Source: Symsagittifera roscoffensis (lineage: Eukaryota; Xenacoelomorpha; Acoela; Convolutidae). Taken from it: 64,000 bases of DNA. The notes under the pieces were generated by a model that saw nothing but the letters and a program-made list of their open reading frames with translations, was not told the origin of the DNA and did no database searches. The DNA is taken from contig NC_087065.1 of the NCBI RefSeq assembly GCF_963678635.1, forward strand, positions 24,569,254 through 24,633,253, read 5' to 3'. A program made the position numbers and the translations under genes. Shown one piece after another: positions 12,301 through 24,465 of the stretch (within the stretch, counting starts at the first letter, position 1; each line of letters starts with the position of its first letter).

Positions 12301-12979
12301 CAAAAATTTTGAACGACCATTGATTGCAAGTTAAAATCAATCCAATGCAAAAAAAACATTTACTGTACCAAAAATGAATCAATTTGCAAGAGCGCTGTAC
12401 AGAAGATACCAAAACCATTAGTTAAACTGTAATAACATTGCTTGCGTATTTGGTATCGAATAGTTGTTGCTTTAAAAATAATTAAAATATATAAAAACCT
12501 TGAAGCGTGGACCATACCCCAAAATCAAGCTTGAATATTTAATTTACGAAAATAACTCGACCGATTAGCTTCCGCAGTTCAAATTAAAACAGTTTTGTGG
12601 TTCGGGATAATGGACATACGGCTTTTTTTAATTACTGTTCAAATGGTCCGGTTTTCATGAAAATTGACACGCAGACTTATTAGGCCATGAAAAACATATT
12701 TGATCGTCATAATCAACCTTGTAAAACCACTCCTCAGACCATAAAATTGAGGCTTGTGTGAGGTGGGGGAGCCTATTATGCAAAAATAAAACTAAATTTG
12801 TGTTAAGTTTACAGCGCCATAAATCAGATCTTCACAGCGCGCATAAATTCTTCACAGCGCGCATAAATCCGGTTCTTTATCACCATACTTGAAATTCAGT
12901 TTTCTTTTAAATAGTATTAATGGAAGGAAACTTTAATAGTGAAAAAATTGTTCATTGTGAACACATTTGTTCTTCATGC
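12301..12979. other. Flank of the gypsy insertion, with one inverted core block and a short tandem repeat
   Basis: About 12640-12775 is a reverse-oriented copy of the ~180-base block common to the foldback repeats. About 12829-12872 holds two to three copies of a 20-base string (TCTTCACAGCGCGCATAAAT). No coding sequence is visible. The last four bases, ATGC (12976-12979), are the left target-site duplication of the following retrotransposon. Confidence 0.5.
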
Positions 12980-13195
12980 TGTCGTAGTGATTAAGTTAGT
13001 TCACAGTCTATTTCAGATCCATTCTTTTTGTTGCAATCTAGTTAATCTATCTGTCGGGCGCTGACTGGTATTTAACCTTCGGAGTTGTCTGTCACCTTTG
13101 GATGACCTCTATTTCATTGTCTCCGACTAAATTTCTGTTTTGCAATGCTCTATTTTTTTGTCTTAATTTAACCTATCGAAATCTCTTTCTTGACA
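12980..13195 (+). repeat. 5' LTR of the gypsy element
   Basis: It aligns end to end with 18749-18963. It begins TGTCGTAGTG, ends CTTGACA, and is followed directly by the primer binding site. Confidence 0.9.
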
Positions 13196-14152
13196 TGGCG
13201 CAGCCAATAGGTCAAAGTGTGGGAAAAACTAACTGGAACTTACGTGGTTCTCTAAGTTAGCTGAACCGCCAATGCTATGGGAGTTTTGGTTCAATCGATT
13301 TCATTGGGGAATGGTGGCCAAACACAGTATCAACCGAAAAACTTCTATTATGCCAATACGCTAACAGCAGCTCAAAATACGGCCCTCCCGCAGGAAGTAG
13401 ATGGGAAAAATCAGCTTGAGGCTGAGAAAACGCTGATATCGAACTTAAACCTGTGTCTGGGGGAAAGGGCAGGGTGAATTCCAGAGGAGGAAATCACATC
13501 TGGACCTAACTTTGACCCGGTACCCAAGAGTCATTGTCGCCTTGGAAAATGAGTTCAAGAAAGAACGGAATGAGACCTACGAAACTTTTCAGTTACTAGC
13601 AAGGAAGCAACATATTGGGGATTCATTGGAGCAGTTCCACTCGGTTTTGAGTGGACTGGCAGCACGGTGTAATTTCGGAGATTTGGAGACAAGAATCTTA
13701 AGAGATGTATTTAGTGAAAACAAGAACAACAGAGAGGCACAAAACGAAATGTGCCGATCGACAAAAACACCAGGGGAGGTGTATCGTATAGCGCTGTCCT
13801 ACGAGCGTGGAGATAAATATGCCCAGACGTACGTGTCAACAACCGGGGGGACGACGGCCAGTGGATCATTCAGAAGAGGAGCGGACCTAAGAGGTGGAGC
13901 ATCCAAGAGGTGCTACAACTGCGATCAACCCAATTTTCCCAATTTTACCAAAGACACATGGCAAGATGTCTGGCTAGGAGTACGACCTGTAATTTTTGTC
14001 AGAAGACTGATCACTATCAAAAAACTTGCTGGGGAAAGCGTACTAACGGAGGAAGGCCTGCGGTGGGATTGATCCAGGACCAGGAGGATTTGGATATGAG
14101 CGAAACTGGAGACGCAGAGCATGCTTTTTCGCAGCACGAAAACTCTGTTTGA
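13195..14152 (+). pseudogene. gag: Gypsy gag (capsid and zinc-knuckle region), broken
   Basis: After the short M-A-Q-P frame, an open piece at 13277-13477 is followed by 13512-14072. The latter carries a typical retrotransposon gag segment (ERNETYETFQLLARKQ, then ESLEQFHSVLSGLA-type helices). A first Cys pair, CYNC, lies near 13912. The rest of the zinc knuckle (RCLARSTTCNFCQKTDHYQKTC, split by spacing) continues in another frame in 13910-14152, so a frameshift separates the halves. Gag would form the particle and bind RNA. As it stands it cannot give a complete protein. Confidence 0.85.
13196..13213 (+). other. Primer binding site, overlapping the gag start codon
   Basis: TGGCGCAGCC starts immediately after the LTR. 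The last LTR base (A, 13195) and the first two primer-site bases (TG) form an ATG that opens a frame beginning M-A-Q-P. The second gypsy-type element at 54.9 kb has the same arrangement. The frame here runs only 22 codons to a TAG. Confidence 0.7.
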
Positions 14153-14274
14153 TGGGTCAACACGCCTGTGGAAAAGCAACGTTCGTCGGATTCGGAACGT
14201 TCCAGCGATTATGTTGTCATGGCCATCAACTTTCGAAAGGAAACAAAAAAGTAGCTGGCGCGAAACTATCAATC

Positions 14275-14574
14275 AAAATCAATGGTTAGCCAACAAGTAT
14301 TTGGATTGACAGCGGATTGCCGATTTCAATTTTTACAATTGGATAACTCAGGCGAACATTGGGCACCGCAGGTGTAAACGTCAACGAGCTGAAGCCTGAG
14401 GATAACGAGTTCAGGTATTACGGAAACAATCCACTACTATTGCTAGGAAAAATGACAGTGCTACTGGAGACGAACGGATGGGCCGTCAAAGCAAAGATCA
14501 AGTTGATTGGAGGCAGCAGACCGTCGATCGTTGGAAGCGACTTGATGCAGAGTCTTGGATTGCAGCTAGTATAG
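14275..14574 (+). pseudogene. pol: Gypsy aspartic protease, broken
   Basis: A DSG active-site signature in the context WIDSGLPISIFTI lies at about 14311-14350. The C-terminal half (IVGSDLMQSLGLQL) lies in the frame 14359-14574. A stop between them and a stop just before the active site break the reading frame. The enzyme would process the polyprotein. Confidence 0.75.
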
Positions 14575-14749
14575 AAGACACCGGAGCAGAGCGTGATGTC
14601 AGTCCAAGGATAACAACAGGGGGCGGAAATGTCTAGTGGGGAGGCATCACTAGAATAATGGCAGATCTGTTTCAGTCGGCAATTTATCAATATTTTTCGC
14701 TGAGTTGGTAAAAATTAAAAACTACAAGCTGAATTTTTCACAAAACTAA

Positions 14750-15580
14750 CACCAATCCAACAGAAAGGAAGAAAGGTCCCAATAACACTGCAAGAAAAGG
14801 TTGATGAGGAAATTAGTAAGCTCTTACAAAAAAGGCACATCAAAAACTTGAAGACTGTTCGCATAATTATTTTGTTTCTCCAATTGTAATTACGGTAAAG
14901 AAGGATGGGTCAGTAAAATTAGCATAAGAATCAGGGGAGTTAAAAAAGCAAGTCCACAAAAATAAAATCAATTGCCGAACACCGAAGAGCTCATGGATAC
15001 GGTAAAAAAAAACTATAATTTAACGAGAGACGGGGGACGTATACTTTTCTACAATGGATCTCACATACTCTTACGACCAGCTGCCACTTAATCCGGACAC
15101 GAGCGTTCAATGCCAATTTTTGTTGATGGGGGAAAAACAACAGGAACGTAAACAGGGTTTTACGGCCTAACGACCATGCCTGCGGAATTCCAAAGAGTAA
15201 TGGATATATCCTTTTCCGAGTTTCCACAGGCACATGCGTTCATAGATGATATCCTGGTTGTCACTAAAGGCAGTGAAATTGAGCATATATCAGCGGTCGA
15301 AAAAATTCTACGGAAACTCGATCGGGAAAATTTGTCGCTAAAACCTAATATGTGCGAGTTTGAAGAGAAAGGGTGTGATTGATTGGGACATAAGATCATT
15401 TCCACCGGCGTCACGCCGCTTATCCGAAAAAAGGAACCGATTGAATCCCTAAAGCCCCCTAGAATAGTGTCGCAGCTTAGGTCATTCATGGGTTTGATGC
15501 ATAGCCTCCTCAAGTATCTTCCAGCACTCGCAGAATCGTCGGCCCCGTTAAGCACTTTATTAAGTCGGAAAAACGATTAA
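14750..15580 (+). pseudogene. pol: Gypsy reverse transcriptase, broken
   Basis: Several frames together give the RT fingers and palm. An MDLTYSYDQLPL-type motif lies near 15053-15095. The catalytic FIDD box (the family has YxDD/FxDD) is near 15239-15250. The thumb-side LGHKI motif follows after a TGA at about 15380, and the SFMGLMHSLLKYLP connection segment is at about 15480-15530. At least four stops or frameshifts interrupt it. Confidence 0.88.
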
Positions 15581-15589
15581 ACCTGGACA

Positions 15590-16062
15590 AATGAGTGTCA
15601 AATATCGTTCAATAATCTAAAAAGCCAATTCGTGAACATAGTGGAACTACGGCATTTTGATATACATCATGATACAAGGCTCGTTTGTGACGTAAGTCAT
15701 TACGGGCTCGGCGCGGCTCTTGAACAACTAAGTTCTGACGGATGGAGGCCGATATCCTTCGCATCTCGATACTTAATTGACGCTGAAAAAATATTCGCAA
15801 TTGTGTAATGGGCTGAATATTTTCCAAAAATTTGTGCTGAGGAGAAAATTCTCAATCGTTACTGACAATAAGGCATTATTCTCGTTGCTGAATGGGAATA
15901 ATAAAAAGAATAAGACCATATTTAGCAGATTAACTCTTTGGCTAGATCTCCTTATATCATTTGATTTTCAAAGGAACATAAATTTGGAACTAAAATTGGT
16001 CCCTCAGATTTTTTATCAAGACATCCAAGTTCGGACGCTAAACCGGTCAGTACATATGATAG
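15590..16062 (+). pseudogene. pol: Gypsy RNase H, broken
   Basis: It directly follows the RT. VCDVSHYGLGAALEQ (about 15690-15735) is the first catalytic-Asp strand of the gypsy RNase H. TDNKALFSLLNG (about 15862-15900) is the later TD(H/N)KAL motif. A stop near 15806 and frame changes interrupt the domain. Confidence 0.82.
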
Positions 16063-16063
16063 T

Positions 16064-17450
16064 ATGTTTACTGTGGCGAAAATTGGTCTAATTCCCGGCG
16101 CCCTCGGTTTTAAAAAGCTAAGTTTCTCCAAAGCCAAACTCGAGTCACTGCAGGCAATTAAACGACGCTTATGTATTATATCAAATGGAAAACAGTCGCT
16201 AGAGGTCGGAATAACCTGCGAGGGAAATTGGACCAATCACAGAGTTACAAACTGCATATCCGGCAGGTCATCTAAATTTAATGCAAACTCGGTTGGGGCG
16301 GCTTTTGAATTAAGCATCGGTTATACAAAATCATACACAAGTTTCAAAATTTCTAACTTAAACATCGAACAAAAACTCAGAAAACTACTTGAACGACATC
16401 CAAGCATTAGCAACGGCGAAATTGTTCAGAATATACAGCAGTTACCACAGAGGTCCGGAGCACTAGAAGTAATACCATTAAAACAATCCATCGGTTTATC
16501 GAGGTGAAAGTTACTCGCCAGTTACTCCTGAAAGTTGTAGAAAGTCTATAATTCCTCAGAATTGTAAAAGTATCAGTAAACAAAACGCCCCTCCTGATTA
16601 ATTTAACCTTCGATTTATTGAATGCCAGTATCCATCAGGCCCTCATTTACAAGCCATCCTCGAAATGATAAAATGCAAGGACCCGGAGTTACAGACTAAG
16701 ATCACGGCGATGACCTAATATTACGCTCAATACACACAGGACTTCCATGTGAAGGACAGACGCCTGCGGATGGACGATAATCTCGCGATCCCAAAAACTT
16801 CACAAACGGCCGTGAACATTCGATTGCACTACTACCACCGCGGAAAAACGAATATGTACGAAGCGGCAAAAGACATCTGGTACACGTACATTTACCGCAG
16901 CTTAGCGTCAATCGCAGGAAATTGCCGAGAATGCACATTGGTCGAAAGATTTTGAAAAAACATCTGTCCAAAAGGGGATGAAGGGAAATTATCTGAACCC
17001 AAAGAGCCGGTTGAATCGGTATAATTAGATTTTTGGTGGATAATCAACTACATAATTGAATCTAAAAAGTACGTTCTGATGGCGGTGGACCATTTTTCTT
17101 GATGCCCATCCACTCAAATTGGTCAGATAGAATCCTGAAGTTCATACGAGCATACTTCAATGCGTATGGTTTTCCGCGGCAAATCCGAAAGGACTTGCCG
17201 CGGAATATCCGAATGGACCAAGGAACAAATTTCATGTCCAAGGACTTAGGCAGTTTCTGTCAAAAATAGGTAATAGAAGTAATCATCTCGATGGTTAGTG
17301 ATCATAGAGTAACAGGGTGCGTCGAACGTACCATCGGCAGCCTCAAGAAATCGGTCCTCACGTATGCGTGAGAAGAGAAATTGGAACCCCTAGAGCGGTT
17401 GCTTGAAATGGCCCTCGGTGCTTTAAGATTTGCTAAAAAGCCACGCTAAA
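16064..17450 (+). pseudogene. pol: Gypsy integrase, broken
   Basis: The H2C2 zinc-binding part lies in 16749-16955 (LHYYHRGKTNMYEAAKDIWY and NCREC). The catalytic core follows in changing frames. MAVDHFS is near 17079-17100, MDQGTNFMSKDL near 17212-17250, and the Glu-bearing VERTIGSLKKSV near 17320-17360. An open frame at 16064-16507 covers the RNase H/integrase linker. It would insert cDNA into the genome but is now interrupted many times. Confidence 0.82.
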
Positions 17451-18738
17451 TTTAACACTGTTCGAAATTCATCTCGGGAGGGAAGCTAATACGGTTCTCA
17501 GGAGTTTGACTGAAAAATCGTCGTTAATTAACCTAAACTGTGGAAACGTAATTCGCTCAAAATCTGCCTGTTTAGATGAACGAGACCCAGACGCACAATT
17601 GATGCCACATCCGGCGGAGACAAACTTGGATGTCCGATCTGATAACGTGTACATTGTGAAAACCAGACGACACCCACTGTAACTATCGGATATGCAAATA
17701 GTTGATCAGGATGGGGAACCAGGAATTGGCCGAAGCGCGGATGCACCGGCGGTTTCAGCGCCATCAAAAGTTGTGATGTAGCGGACTGAGGACAAAAAAC
17801 TAAATAGGAAGAGACCGTCAACTTCCAAAATCGTAGATCAAACTGAGCATACTATTAAAATGAAAAATGGTGCTTTGCTTAGAAAATTGGGAGTGGCGTT
17901 GAAACGGATCATAATCCCAAGGAAAAGAGCACCTGGAGCAATTTGAGCCACGCCAATACCGCAGGAATCACGGAGAGTGACATTAACTCGGGATCAGACG
18001 AGGACGACGACTTGCCACTGGCGGGGAAACGAATGTTTGGCCGAGCAGCAACAACATTAACAAAGACCAACGTAATGGGGGAGGCACGATCTATCACTGA
18101 ACCGTAGGTATCAACCAAATTGGGAGAGGCGGGCGCAGAATTGGGAAAGGAAGCCACAACAAGTGGAAAACGCTCTATAGAGACGACGAAGATCCGACCA
18201 AGCGACTACGAGACGGCGACCGATTACACGGTTGCGCAAAAAACGGAAATTGCGGAGAAACGACGATACGGCGACAAAACAGATGTAACTTCGACATCAA
18301 ACGCGATAACGCTCGATGAAGCAGAAACTGGGGCAGTGGCTGATTTAGATATTTCAAATGCCGGGAATAAGAAAACGCGTGAGAAAGCATCGGCTTGTTT
18401 CATTTTCTAGTCAAAAGTCGGCGAGTTTGCAAAATGACACTACTTCAAGACGTTCGGAGAGGGAACGTACGGCCGTAAATAAAATGGAGGCTGTTATGAT
18501 CAATAGCATCCAAAAAGCAGAAGGCGCAGGGAAATAAAGAGGAGATTTTAGTACATTTGAAAAAAAAACTGTTTCTGTAGTCCGGGAGAGGGCGGGCCAT
18601 ACAGCAGCAAAAACTGAACAGTTTAGTTATATCTAGTTGATATCAAGAAACCAAAACGCTAGTTAAAACTTTCGTCCTTAAATTTACATTTCATTACAAT
18701 TCATCAATTACCTAAATTTTTAGATTTCTTTTTCTCGC
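17451..18738 (+). pseudogene. 3' coding tail of the gypsy element, no env recognised
   Basis: Downstream of integrase a decayed, hydrophilic, acidic coding stretch runs to about 18410 (for example SDEDDDLPLAGKRMFGRAAT near 17993-18045 and the frame 18120-18410). Its base composition is less AT-rich than the flanks. I see no signal peptide, hydrophobic fusion segment or membrane anchor, so it is probably the C-terminal pol tail, not an envelope gene. Confidence 0.55.
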
Positions 18739-18748
18739 AAAAAGGGAA
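18739..18748 (+). other. Polypurine tract of the gypsy element
   Basis: AAAAAGGGAA lies immediately in front of the 3' LTR, where plus-strand DNA synthesis is primed in LTR retrotransposons. Confidence 0.75.
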
Positions 18749-18963
18749 TGTTATAGTGATTTAGTTAGTTCACCGTATATTTCAGTTACATTCTATTTGT
18801 TGCAATCTAGTTAATCTATCTGTCTGGCGGATACTGATATTTAACCTTCGGAGTTGTATGTCACTTTTGGATAACCCCTATTGCATTGTCTCCGACTAAT
18901 TTTCTGTATTGCAGTTCTCAACCTCCTGTCTTAGTTTATCCTATCGAAATCTCTTTTTTGACA
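18749..18963 (+). repeat. 3' LTR of the gypsy element
   Basis: It starts TGTTATAGTG, ends TTTGACA, and is followed by ATGC (18964-18967), matching the four bases before the 5' LTR. Confidence 0.9.
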
Positions 18964-20189
18964 ATGCCTTTTATGGTAACATTATGCATTCAGCCATGAT
19001 AACACTTAAAACAACTTTAAAAAAAACGGGAAAATTTGGGCTCCTTTTTTCTTCCCCCACTTCACACAAGCCTCAATTTTGTGGTCTAAATAATGGTTTT
19101 ACAAGGTTGATTATAAAGATCAAAACCAAATATGTATGACATTGCCCAACTAGTCGGCATGTAACTTTGCATGACAATCGAACAATGTGAACATTAAATT
19201 GAATTATGAAAATTTGCAGGTGGGGGGAAAGGAAAAAGAAACGAAGTTTCAAATATCGGGGAAAGTGCAAAAACCTCAACTTTCAAACCACCTGATATCG
19301 GAAAAAAACCGATAGTAAAATATTTTTTGAAAATTGAACTCATTGAATCGATATCTTCAAAAATTTTGATTTTTTTTTGCTCTTTTCCAGTTTGCTACTC
19401 CGATCTTTCATTTTTTTTGAATTTCATGGTTTTTATACGTAAATAAAGAAAAGATGAGCAAAATATATATTCATGGGCGATTACTTTTATGAAAAGTTTA
19501 GGGGGTTTAAACGAGAGCTTTTTTCAACTTTACCCGCAACTTCAATTTTCCCATTTTCTTAGTTTGTGTTGCGTGTTAGTATGGCTCAATGCGTGATGTT
19601 ACGATGTAAGGTTTGAAGAACAGATATGTTCAAAGAAACAGTTTGTTCAACATAAAAACTTAACTTTTTTTACAACGTAACATAAATTTTGAAACTGAAT
19701 TTCTAATGTGGTAGGAGTGGAAATGAACTTTCAAAGTTACTGATTATATAGTTTTTTTTTACGTTTTATAATGGAAACCTTGAGCCAAATTTTCCGGTGA
19801 GAAAAGAGCGCTAAAATTTACAATATGAAAACTGAAAAATCAATTTTCACAATTGAAAAAAAATTGATGTAGAAAAATGAAGATAATTATGTCTTGGATA
19901 AAAAAGGCTATCACGAATGATTTTGGGGTGCTGCGGAAATTTTTTTCCCATTTCTCAAAAACAGCTTTTAGAGCTCCAAATTTGATACCTTGTTTTCTTC
20001 GCGGCAACGTTCGTGGAAACTAAACGTTGCAAAAAACAATCAAAATTTTCTTAAACTTAATTTTAAAAATTTTTTTGACACTCCTACATGAAAAAGCTTC
20101 AGTCGGTCAAAAAATTGCTTGATATGACCTCATGAACCATTAGTTTGAACTTAAACAGTTTTTTAAACATTTTTATGCTTTTGCTTGGA

Positions 20190-20275
20190 GAAGATAGCTC
20201 AATTGGCCAGTTAATTTGCGGGAGGGTTGAGGTTGCTCATTTGATCAGCCCAAGCATAAATTTCCAGTTTTTGTC
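20190..20275 (+). repeat. tRNA-like head in array unit (copy 1)
   Basis: The string AGATAGCTCAATTGGCCAG resembles the D arm / A box of a tRNA gene. About 35 bases later comes a TTGCTCATTTGATC string where a B box would be. The B-box likeness is weak. Related copies are at 22597, 24390, 26095 and 27020. Confidence 0.35.
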
Positions 20276-21107
20276 AAATTTCAAAAAAAAAATCATATAT
20301 TGGTGTTTGTGATGCCGTAGAGAGTTTCTCAGTAATTGGTTTTGTGAAGTCATAGAGCGTGGAATAGAAACAAAACAAATACTGGATTTTGTGATGTTGT
20401 GGAGTCTGGGTGGAGTAGATTTTTCTGACTTCTAAGCAGTTTATTCCAATTTACTATATTATGAAAGCCGCTTCTCTATACTTCGACAATATATAGCTTG
20501 ACTTCAACTGATGAGCACTTTTCTGACTTGATGTGATTTTCCGCAGAGCAATAGTTGATATAACAATTATAACAATCGGAAGAAAAAAAACATTGTTCAT
20601 AGAGAGAGTTAGATTTGCGATAAGTAAGTTTGCGTTGGAAATAAGTAGCAACTACATCAGCTTCAACACATCCCGCTTTAAATGGCTTTTTGGCGCATCA
20701 ACTTAGGGTCTTGACAGTTGTTTGATGGAGCTCGAAAGATGACTCTGTTAGTCTTCAAACAAAGATGACAAATTTTTTGAAATTATTTTTAAAAATCCGA
20801 TCCCAATGACAAAGACTTAGATCAGTCCCATGAATTGATGTATTTGATTTTGTTAGTTTCATATTTGATTTTGTTAGTTTCATAGTTGTTATACTTGTCA
20901 TTATAGAAAACACGAGCAAAAAATAGTTTTATGTTCGATTATTTTTTGATATGTTCGCGGGGTTTAAGGAATGAGCTATTTCCCACTTTCCCCCGAAATT
21001 ACCTTTTTCTATTTTTTTAGTTGTGTTATGTGTTTATATGGCTGAAGGCGTGATGTCACGACGAAAAGTTGTGAAAACAGGTTTGTTCACGATATAAAGT
21101 TTGTTCC

Positions 21108-21484
21108 GCCCTTTGTACTGTTTTGAGATATCTTTAATCTATTTTTGGTGACGAAATCTAAATTTTTCCAAAGGTGAATAAATACTTACTATTCGCCAAT
21201 ATACACTAACTTTGAGGGGGAGCGCGCACCGAAAAAAAGAAAGCGCATGCGCCGTTTTTTTGGTCAAAACTTTCCAAGAACTGCTTAAAAACCCTTTTTT
21301 TGGCCTATTTTTCCAAAATTGTCTGCGGCGTTGAAAATTTGGCCAATACAGGTTTCAAAAAATATTTTAGGAAAGCTAGGAAAATCAATTTGGTTGACCT
21401 TGAAAAAATCGACAAATTTTCGAAAACTTAAAAAAATTTTGAAAATCCGCCCCCACCCTCGAGATAATCCTAGATCCGCCCCTG
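21108..21484 (+). mobile_element. hAT-like non-autonomous element, 5'-truncated
   Basis: It belongs to the family whose right end reads CCTAGATCCGCCCCTG and whose interior has a GGGAGCGCGCxCCGAAAAA block and a CTGCGGCG block. The left end is missing. It has no coding capacity. Confidence 0.7.
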
Positions 21485-22035
21485 GTCGTAACTGAAAAAA
21501 AATTATCACAGAAAAAAATAACAAAAACTGGTGTAAGTGAATGGATTTTTTTTCTGTCTTGGATAAATAAGGCTACCACCAACATTTTTAAGGTACTGCA
21601 AATTATGAATTTTACTAGAGGAAACCTTTGCGGAAACTAGAGCCTACAAAAAAAACTCTTTTATGATATGAAATATTTGAGTGGATGCTTATTCGATCCG
21701 TAGCATTTTTTTCTCACTTCCAAGAGTCGCTTTACTATATTTCGGCCATCTATGACTTGACTTCAATTGATGATTTTTTTTGGTTTGATGCGAAATTTCT
21801 TTGAGCAACAATCGATAGAACAATTGCAACAGTCGGAAGAAAATACATCGTTCATACAGACAATTAGAATTGCGACTAGTAAAATTGCGATAGAAATAAA
21901 AAAAATACTACATCAGCTTCAACAAATACCACCTAAACTATATTTTTGGGGCATCAGCTTAGAGTCTTGAGAGTAACTCGATGGAGCTTTAAAATGACTT
22001 TCTTAGTCTTCAAACAACGACGACCAAATTTTTTA

Positions 22036-22294
22036 AAGGGGGGGAGCGCGCGCCGAGAAACCCGAACTTTTGGTCAAAACTTTCCAAGAAGTGTCTAAAA
22101 ACGCGTTTTTTGGCCTGTTTTTCAAAATTTGACTGCGGCGCTCAAAATTTTCTCTAAATACAATCTAATAAATGCTTTGGGAGAGCTCGGATAACCAAAT
22201 TGATCGCCCTTAAAAAAATCGATAAGTTTTCGAAAACTTCTAAAAATTTTCGAAAATCTGCCCCACCCTCGAGATAATCCCAGATCTGCCCCTG
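22036..22294 (+). mobile_element. hAT-like non-autonomous element, 5'-truncated, followed by ATCAAAAC
   Basis: It has the same interior and right end as 25347-25779. The eight bases after it (22295-22302, ATCAAAAC) equal the target duplication of that copy, so the two share one ancestral insertion. Confidence 0.7.
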
Positions 22295-23756
22295 ATCAAA
22301 ACTATAAAAACAATTTCACAGAAAAAAAATACAAAAACTGGTGCAAGTAAATGGATTTTTTTTCTGTCTTGAATAAATAAGGCTAACACCAACATTTTAA
22401 GGGTGCTCCAAATAAGAATTTTATTTTTTCATTTTAAGCTTTAGAGCATCATGGTATTTTTTTTCCTCGATGCAACCTTTGCGGAAACTAGAGCTTACAA
22501 AAAAAATTCTTTCATGATCTTTTTTGAATGGTCAAATATTTGCGTGCTATTACCTCATTAACCGTCTGCTTGAGTTTGAACAGTGTTCTCTTAGCAGTTC
22601 AGTTGGTCAATACGGGTAGGAAGGGTCGGGGTGGTGGGTTACTCATTTGATCCAAAAAACCAGCCCAAGCAGATGTTTCCCAACTTCGTCAAAAATTGGA
22701 ACGAAAAAAGTGTGATTGGGGCTCTCTTTCCTCCCCCCCCCCACCACCTCACATGAGCATCAATATTATGGTCTAATGCAGGATTTTACAAGGTTATTTA
22801 TGAAGACGAAATATGTTTGTATTGGCCTAAGTTATTGGCATGTCAATTTTCATGACAATCGGACAATGCAAACAGTTATTTTAATTATAAAAGTTTGCAG
22901 GTGGGGTGCAAAAAGAAAAAGAGTCATGATTGGTTTTTTTGATGTCCCAGAGGGTGGAGTGGATGCTTATTCGATCTTTAGCATTTTTTTTTCAATTCTA
23001 AGATTCGCTTTACTATAGTTCGGCCATCTATGACTTGATTCAAATCGATGAATTTTTTGATTTGATGCAAATTTTTTTGAGCAACAATCTATATAAAAAT
23101 TACAAAAGTCGGAAAAAATACTTTGTTCATAAAGTCAATTAGAGTTGCGATAAGTAAGTTCGCGTTGGAAATAAGTAGCAACTACATCAGTTTCAACACA
23201 TCCCGCTTAAAATGACTTTTTGGCGCATCAACTTAGGGTCTTGACAGTAGTTTGATGGAGCTCCAAAGATGACTCTGTTAGTCTTCAAACAAAAATGACA
23301 AAATTTTTGAAATTATTTATTTAAAATCCGCTCCCCTATAAGAAAATCATAGATCAGTCCCATGAATTGATGTATTTGAGTAAAGGGAAATTCTGACTGA
23401 ATTTTTTGTTATTTTCAAAGTTGTTATACTTGTCATTATAGAAATCACGAGCTTAATATAATTTTATGTTCGTTAGTTATATTTAGTTGTGTTATGCGTT
23501 TTTATGGCTGAAAGCGTGTTGTGACGATAAAAATTTGAAATAGACAGATTTGCTCACAGATTAAAGTTTTTTCACCATTAAAATTTCATTTCATTTATGA
23601 AACGTAAGTATAGATTTCAGAACTGAAATTCAATTGTGGGGTGAATGGAACACAATTTTCAAAAAATTGTTTCTCAGTTGCTATACCTGTTATTATGGAA
23701 ATAATAAACCAATTTCTCAAAGGACCGTGGAGTATCAAAGTTCACAATATCAAAAC

Positions 23757-24213
23757 CAGAGGCGTATTAAGATGTAGGCAGTGGGGTCGCAGACGCCCCT
23801 TTCCCAGAATTCGACCCCGGGCCAATCCGAAGGGTCCCCCTTTGTACTGTTTTGAGGTATCTGTTTTTGGTGACGAAATCTAGAGTTTTTCTAAAGGTGA
23901 ATTATACTAACTATTCGCCAATATATACCAACTTTTAGGGGGGAGCGCGCGCCGAAGAAAAGAACGCGCATGCGCCAATTAATTTTTTGTTCGAAGTTTT
24001 CCAAAAAGTGCTTAAAAACTCCTTTTTTTTGGCCTGTTTCTCAAAATTTGCCTGCGGCGCTGAAAATTTTGTCAAAATACAATCTTATAAATTTTTTTGG
24101 AGAGCTCGGAAAATAAATTTGGTCGACCTTAAAAAAACCGACAAAATTTCGAAAACTTTGACATTTTTTGAAAATCCGCCCCCACTTGCTAGAAAATCCT
24201 AGATCCGCCCCTG
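23757..24213 (+). mobile_element. hAT-like non-autonomous element with both ends
   Basis: It starts CAGAGGCGTATTAAG and ends GATCCGCCCCTG, a CAGNG-type terminus as in hAT elements. ATCAAAAC precedes it (23749-23756), but the right flank differs, so the right boundary has been rearranged. Confidence 0.72.
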
Positions 24214-24384
24214 AACAAATTTGAAAAGAACAGAAAAAAAATTACACAAATTGTTTTAAATTTCAGCGGAAACAAAAATTTGCAAAAAATTTCTTATAGC
24301 ACTTTTTCTAATGGTCAAATATTTGCGTGTTATCACATCATCAACCATCTGCTCGAGTTTGAACAGTTTTTTCTTGAGTGTTTT

Positions 24385-24465
24385 TGGCTGGGAGAGATAG
24401 CCCAATTGGTCAATATGGGTAGAGATGGTAGGGAGTTGCCCATTTGATCCAAAAAACCACCCCAA
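24385..24465 (+). repeat. tRNA-like head in array unit (copy at 24.4 kb)
   Basis: AGATAGCCCAATTGGTCAAT is followed by a TTGCCCATTTGATCC string. It is the same arrangement as in the other array units. Confidence 0.35.

Larger units (their letters stand above)
12980..18963 (+). mobile_element. Full-length, decayed Ty3/gypsy LTR retrotransposon
   Basis: The element has two LTRs of about 216 bases (12980-13195 and 18749-18963), both starting TGT and ending GACA. A primer binding site starts at 13196 and a polypurine tract lies at 18739-18748. The 4-bp target duplication ATGC is at 12976-12979 and 18964-18967. The internal order is gag, protease, reverse transcriptase, RNase H, integrase, which is the gypsy order. 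The TGGCGCAG primer site recalls the tRNA-Ser-primed 297/17.6 group. The LTRs differ at roughly 25-30 sites and every coding domain has stops or frameshifts, so it is an old, inactive insertion. Confidence 0.93.

Noticed and set aside
14991-16236. Minus-strand frames inside the gypsy element (14991-15233, 15160-15555, 15609-15827, 15952-16236)
   Set aside because: They are antisense to recognised RT/RNase H/integrase motifs.
17451-18738. Envelope gene of the gypsy element
   Set aside because: No signal peptide, fusion segment or membrane anchor is visible; the region is hydrophilic and acidic.
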